Of a stretch of 64,000 bases of DNA, positions 60,151 to 64,000 are shown piece after piece. The stretch covers positions 62,001-126,000 of the forward strand of contig NZ_CAMYLS010000009.1 of the NCBI RefSeq assembly GCF_947259345.1. The letters run 5' to 3'. Source of the stretch: an uncultured Maricaulis sp. GTDB lineage: Bacteria > Pseudomonadota > Alphaproteobacteria > Caulobacterales > Maricaulaceae. Numbering within the stretch: position 1 is the first letter of the stretch; each line of letters starts with the position of its first letter. The translations under genes were made by a program, and so were the position numbers. The notes beneath the pieces were generated by a model that saw only the letters and a list, made by a program, of their open reading frames with translations, was not told the origin of the DNA and made no database searches.

Positions 60151-61119
60151 TTGACGAGTCTGGTGACAGGAGTGGCGGGCTTTATCGGGTTTCACGCCGC
60201 CCGGGCACGGCTGGAGGAGGGCGAGGATATTGTCGGTCTCGACAATATGAACGCCTATTATGACCCGGCGCTCAAACAGGCCCGACTTGACCAACTCGCT
60301 CGTTATCCCGGCTTTCGTTTCAAGAAGTTGGATCTGGCTGATGATGCCGCGATCACGCGGCTGGTATCGGATGTTCGCCCTGAGCGCATTCTTCACCTCG
60401 GCGCGCAAGCTGGTGTGCGCTATTCGCTGGACGCGCCTTTTGCCTATGCGCGCTCAAACCTGCTCGGGCATTTATCGATTCTGGAGGCTGCGCGTGGCCT
60501 CGGCGATCGGCTTGAACACCTCGTTTACGCGTCTTCAAGCTCGGTCTATGGCGAACGATCCTCCGTCCCGTTTCGTGAGACCGATGCCACTGAGACTCCG
60601 GCTTCGCTCTATGCCGCGACCAAACGGTCTGACGAGCTCATGAGTGCGGCCTATTGTGGTCTTTTTGATATTCCGGCCACCGGATTGCGCTTCTTCACCG
60701 TGTACGGGCCGTGGGGGCGCCCGGACATGGCGTACTGGCTTTTTGCCGACGCCATGCTGGCGGGGCGCCCGATCCAGGTCTTCAACAATGGCGATATGGC
60801 GCGTGACTTTACCTATATCGACGACATCATCGAGGCCTTGTCCCGTGTGCTTGCCGATTCTCCGGCTCGTGGACGTCATGCTGTCTACAATATCGGAGGG
60901 TCGTCGCCTGTGCAGTTGATGGACATGATTCAATCGCTCGAGCGCCATCTCGGGGTTGAGGCCGAAAAGGTGATGTGTCCGATGCAGCCGGGTGATGTGA
61001 CGCGGACCTACGCGGATACCAGCAAGCTTGAATCAGACTATGGGTATACGCCGTCCATCGGTCTGGATCAGGGTCTTAAGAAATTTGTGGACTGGTTCCG
61101 GGGCTGGCGCCGACCCTGA
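60151..61119 (+). CDS. UDP-glucuronate 4-epimerase-like SDR enzyme
   Basis: A 322-residue extended short-chain dehydrogenase. N-terminal GVAGFIGFHAA (NAD-binding), VVGLDNMNAYYD-like GLDNMNAYYDPALKQARL, the catalytic Ser in YASSSSVYG, Tyr/Lys in YAATKR, and RFFTVYGPWGRPDM, all typical of UDP-glucuronate/UDP-galacturonate epimerases for capsule or O-antigen uronic acids. TTG start with GGGGAG upstream. It is slightly short for the family (about 335). Convergent with the rhamnose genes. Confidence 0.87.
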   Translation: MTSLVTGVAGFIGFHAARARLEEGEDIVGLDNMNAYYDPALKQARLDQLARYPGFRFKKLDLADDAAITRLVSDVRPERILHLGAQAGVRYSLDAPFAYARSNLLGHLSILEAARGLGDRLEHLVYASSSSVYGERSSVPFRETDATETPASLYAATKRSDELMSAAYCGLFDIPATGLRFFTVYGPWGRPDMAYWLFADAMLAGRPIQVFNNGDMARDFTYIDDIIEALSRVLADSPARGRHAVYNIGGSSPVQLMDMIQSLERHLGVEAEKVMCPMQPGDVTRTYADTSKLESDYGYTPSIGLDQGLKKFVDWFRGWRRP

Positions 61120-61160
61120 CCTGTGGTCCTGGTTGGATCGCGATGATCGGGTTTTCTTGG

Positions 61161-62054
61161 TCAGTGCGCATCCAGATGTTCGCGCACCGCGTCCGCCAGC
61201 CCGACATTGAAATCTGCAGGCGGGCAGCCGAAGGCGGCAGCAAGGCGACTCGAGTTGAGGGCAGACCAGGCGGGGCGCTCCGCGTCAGTCGGGTATTTCG
61301 AACCGGGGATGGGGCGAATGGCGCATCCGGTCAGGCCGGCGGTGGCGAGGATACGCTCGGCGAACCCGGCCCAGCTCATCACCGTGTCGCCTCCGAAATG
61401 GTAGAGCCCCCAGGGCGCCGAATCGTCCTGCGCGCGGCCCGACATCGTGAGCAGTGCTGATGCCAGCGCCGCCGCGGGCGTTGGCGTTCCGATCTGATCT
61501 TCGACGACTGAAATCTCCCGGCGCTCGCGCGCGAGCCGGATCATGGTTGTCATGAAATTCGGGGGCGTTGCGGAGAAGAGCCAGGATGTCCGCACGATCA
61601 GGTGTTTCTCGCAGCTATTTGCGACAGCGGCCTCGCCGGCCAATTTGGTGCGCCCGTAGACGGAGCGCGGCTGGGTGGGGTCATCCTCAACCCAGGCGCC
61701 GCGCTTGGCGCCGGAGAAAACGTAGTCGGTGGACACATGGATCAGCGGCAGATCGGCCTTCGCGCAAGCTGCGGCGATCATGGCTGGCGCTTCGGCATTG
61801 ATCCGGTGCGCCTGTTCGGCTTGGCTTTCCGCCGCGTCCACCGCGGTGAAGGCAGCCGCATTGATGATAATGTCGGGACGATCAGGGGCCTGAAGCCGAC
61901 CGCGAAGCCATGACCGGGTTCCGGCGATATCGCCCAGATCAAGCATCGGGCGTCCGACAGGCTCGATCTCGACATTGCGGGTTTCTGCCGCCCGGACCAG
62001 CGCGCGGGCGAGCTGGCCCGACCGCCCGATTATCAGGACCCGGCAAGCGGTCAT
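61161..62054 (-). CDS. rfbD: dTDP-4-dehydrorhamnose reductase
   Basis: A 297-residue SDR that makes dTDP-L-rhamnose in the last step. [11 protein letters not shown] near residue 10, [13 protein letters not shown], the catalytic Tyr/Lys in [10 protein letters not shown], and RTSWLFS. Its ATG overlaps the stop of rfbB (ATGA). It is the last gene of a compact rfbC-rfbB-rfbD unit. Confidence 0.93.
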   Translation of the reverse strand: MTACRVLIIGRSGQLARALVRAAETRNVEIEPVGRPMLDLGDIAGTRSWLRGRLQAPDRPDIIINAAAFTAVDAAESQAEQAHRINAEAPAMIAAACAKADLPLIHVSTDYVFSGAKRGAWVEDDPTQPRSVYGRTKLAGEAAVANSCEKHLIVRTSWLFSATPPNFMTTMIRLARERREISVVEDQIGTPTPAAALASALLTMSGRAQDDSAPWGLYHFGGDTVMSWAGFAERILATAGLTGCAIRPIPGSKYPTDAERPAWSALNSSRLAAAFGCPPADFNVGLADAVREHLDAH

Positions 62055-63109
62055 GTTCCCGAAAGCCCCAATCGCGGCGTGTGTGCGCCACCGAAAGCCT
62101 GCTGCAGGGCATGCTCACACCATTCATGGTGGTCGACATACCAGCGGACAGTGTCACGGATTCCGTCCTCCAGGCGAACCGAGGGGCGCCAGCCTAGTTC
62201 CGACTCGATCTTGCCGGCATCAATGGCATAGCGTGCATCATGCCCGGGTCGGTCCTGGACGAAACTGATCAGGCGGCTGTGCGGCGCCTGGTCCGGTCGC
62301 AATTGATCAAGCTCGGCACAAATCCGGGTCACCAGGTCGATATTCCGCAATTCCGCATTGCCACCGATATTGTAGGTTTCTCCCAGTCGACCCTGCTCAA
62401 GGAGCGTCAGGAGCGCGTCGGCATGGTCGGTGACATGCAACCAGTCACGGACATTCTCGCCCCGGCCGTAAATCGGAATCGGTTTGCCGGCGAGGGCATT
62501 CAGAATGGCAACGGGGATCAGTTTTTCGGGGAATTGATACGGACCGTAATTGTTTGAACAGTTCGAAATCAGAGCCGGGAAACCATAAGTACGACTCCAG
62601 GCACGCACCATCATGTCAGACGCGGCCTTGCTGGCCGCATACGGGGAATTGGGCTGGTAGGGGCTGGTTTCAGTAAATGCACCGGTCGGCCCCAATGAGC
62701 CATAAACCTCATCGGTCGAGATATGGAGGAAGCGGAAATTCGTCCGGCGGGATTGCGACGCCTGTGACAGATAGGACCGACAGGCCTGCATCAGCTTCAC
62801 GGTGCCGGTGACATTGGTTTCGACAAAGGCCATCGGACCGTCGATGGAGCGATCGACATGGGATTCAGCTGCGAGATGCAGGACGGCATCGGGCTCGTGG
62901 GTAGCGAAAATCCGGTCCAGGACCCGATCATCGCGAATATCGGCTTTCTCAAAGGCGTAGAGCCGATTGTCGGCCATGTCTGCCAGATTGTCCGGATTGG
63001 CGGCATAGGTCATGGCATCGAGATTGACGACCGAATGCCCGCGTCCGATGGCCTCGCGGACGACCGTGGATCCGATAAAGCCGTATCCACCCGTGATCAG
63101 TAGCTTCAT
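62051..63109 (-). CDS. rfbB: dTDP-glucose 4,6-dehydratase
   Basis: A 352-residue NAD-dependent dehydratase of the rhamnose pathway. [21 protein letters not shown] at the start, [13 protein letters not shown], catalytic [25 protein letters not shown], and [19 protein letters not shown] start at the ATG at 63109, with AGGTGG in front overlapping the rfbC stop; the upstream GTG at 63121 is less likely. Confidence 0.94.
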   Translation of the reverse strand: MKLLITGGYGFIGSTVVREAIGRGHSVVNLDAMTYAANPDNLADMADNRLYAFEKADIRDDRVLDRIFATHEPDAVLHLAAESHVDRSIDGPMAFVETNVTGTVKLMQACRSYLSQASQSRRTNFRFLHISTDEVYGSLGPTGAFTETSPYQPNSPYAASKAASDMMVRAWSRTYGFPALISNCSNNYGPYQFPEKLIPVAILNALAGKPIPIYGRGENVRDWLHVTDHADALLTLLEQGRLGETYNIGGNAELRNIDLVTRICAELDQLRPDQAPHSRLISFVQDRPGHDARYAIDAGKIESELGWRPSVRLEDGIRDTVRWYVDHHEWCEHALQQAFGGAHTPRLGLSGT

Positions 63110-63121
63110 CGCTTTGTCCAC

Positions 63122-63703
63122 CTAGCCTGCATCATATCTGAAGGGCGTATCGAACTCGGTCCAGCTGACCGCTTCCCTGTCCTTGCGCGACAGGACGGGT
63201 TCGGTCGTTCCCAGCCCCCAGTCAATGCCCAGCGCCGGATCATTCCAAGAGACTGAACGGTCCGATCCCGGTGCATAGGCGTTGTCGACTTTGTACAGCA
63301 CGACCGTATCCGGTTCACGCGTGATGAAACCATGCAGGAAGCCGCGAGGCACGAAAACCTGCAATCCGGTCTCGGCATCCAGATCGCGGGCGAGGTGCTG
63401 CCCGAATGTCGGCGATCCTCGGCGTGCATCGACCAGCACGTCCGTGATGCGACCGTTCAGGACGCGGACGAGCTTGGCCTGATCGTATGGCGGCATCTGG
63501 CAGTGCAGGCCGCGCAGCGTATTGACCTCGCGCGAAAGGGACTGGTTGTCCTGACAGAAATCCGCCTCGATACCACCCGCCTTGAGTTGATCACGGTTGA
63601 ACGGAACAGCGAAATATCCGCGATGATCACCGAAGCGTGGGGGTTTGATGAGGCGGGCGTCTGTCAGCGACAGCGGCGATATCTCAAAATCCGTTTCGGC
63701 CAT
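63122..63703 (-). CDS. rfbC: dTDP-4-dehydrorhamnose 3,5-epimerase
   Basis: A 193-residue cupin-fold epimerase, third enzyme of the pathway. Signature DHRGYFAVPFNRDQ, FCQDNQSLSREVNTLRGLHCQMPPYDQAKLVRV with the catalytic His, and FVPRGFLHGFITREPDTVVLYKVDNAY. First gene of the rhamnose unit in view. The fourth enzyme, glucose-1-phosphate thymidylyltransferase (rfbA), is not in this window. Confidence 0.94.
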   Translation of the reverse strand: MAETDFEISPLSLTDARLIKPPRFGDHRGYFAVPFNRDQLKAGGIEADFCQDNQSLSREVNTLRGLHCQMPPYDQAKLVRVLNGRITDVLVDARRGSPTFGQHLARDLDAETGLQVFVPRGFLHGFITREPDTVVLYKVDNAYAPGSDRSVSWNDPALGIDWGLGTTEPVLSRKDREAVSWTEFDTPFRYDAG

Positions 63704-64000
63704 CCCTGTCCCTCACTGTATCCCGGAGGGCGCGTCTACCTGCCTTGCGACCGATCCGGTTGACGGGCTTCCGCCTTTGTGGAGCTTCTACCGTGATGCT
63801 CAAGAGAGACACAAGCGCGAAACCCGCTGCCAGGTGAGAGCGCGGATGGATGGCTACGATCCCGGAATGGCTTCGGTAGCAGTGTAATTGAGCGAGCTCC
63901 GACCATTGATACGGCCGTTGCGATCCATCAGGTTGTCTCGGCCGGCTGGCGGGCGGCCTGTCAGCGCGGCGGGCGGGCCGGAGCTTCAAGCAGTTCAGGT
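63704..64000. other. Window end: no complete gene
   Basis: About 260 bases upstream of rfbC carry no open frame I would accept. On the minus strand the last 40 bases translate to a plausible gene end PELLEAPARPPR followed by a TGA at 63963-63961, so another minus-strand gene may end here and continue beyond the window. The region probably contains the promoter of the rhamnose genes. Confidence 0.3.

Noticed and set aside
1-64000. Mobile element, prophage or CRISPR array
   Set aside because: No transposase, integrase, phage structural gene, or regularly spaced direct repeat with spacers was found on reading both strands.

Overview
The window is chromosomal DNA from a GC-rich alphaproteobacterium. 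Gene content points to the stalked, dimorphic Caulobacterales/Maricaulales-Hyphomonadales group: a three-gene pnt transhydrogenase, GapR, a CpdR-like receiver, a TacA-like sigma-54 activator, MotA without an adjacent MotB, and large TonB-dependent receptors. Genes are dense, with many ATGA/GTGA stop-start overlaps. I saw no insertion sequence, prophage, CRISPR array or rRNA operon. One tRNA gene and several hairpin terminators are visible. The assignment to a group is inference from gene content, not a database result.

Layout. 1-3.1 kb: pntAA-pntAB-pntB and a small aa3-oxidase subunit IV gene (minus strand). 3.2-5.5 kb: a membrane protein gene plus a DesK/DesR-type two-component pair behind a candidate operator. 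5.6-13 kb: hydrolases, a CPBP protease, a TacA-like regulator, an ASCH protein, GapR and small hypotheticals. 12.9-16 kb: a MASE1-CHASE-PAS histidine kinase translationally coupled to a stand-alone receiver. 16-19.6 kb: a paired acyl-CoA dehydrogenase operon, a HAD hydrolase and rpmJ. 19.7-24.6 kb: a YghX-like hydrolase, an iron alcohol dehydrogenase, two tandem DUF1194 secreted proteins and an MltB-type transglycosylase. 24.6-30.7 kb: an MFS exporter, motA, an RBBP9-type hydrolase coupled to mnmC, and a WecG/TagA glycosyltransferase. 30.7-35.5 kb: a cobalamin riboswitch followed by btuB-btuF-btuC-btuD. 35.5-41 kb: Mrp, a Stf0 sulfotransferase, tRNA-Val and a 1015-residue TonB receptor. 41-49 kb: a CpdR-like receiver, an N-formylglutamate amidohydrolase, an XRE regulator, HisN, an exported methyltransferase-like lipoprotein, an Hsp20 gene behind a ROSE-type RNA thermometer, a pentapeptide-repeat protein, a short RibD and GpmA.

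49.1-64 kb is the most distinctive part. A structured intergenic region (possible small RNA) precedes a KdsD/KpsF isomerase gene. A complete type I secretion set follows (ABC ATPase, HlyD adaptor, TolC channel), then its probable substrate: a 1624-residue protein with a signal-like N-terminus, a glycine-rich hydrophobic stretch, eight cadherin-like repeats, a PPC-type domain, a serralysin-type zinc protease domain (HExxHxxGxxH plus Met-turn), a short RTX block and an unusual acidic tail of about 200 residues. Sugar-nucleotide genes for uronic acid epimerisation and dTDP-L-rhamnose come next. The arrangement of transporter, large Ca-binding substrate and surface-glycan genes recalls the Caulobacter S-layer locus. 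I suggest a secreted or surface-bound multidomain protease exported by its own transporter and possibly held on a rhamnose-containing polysaccharide.
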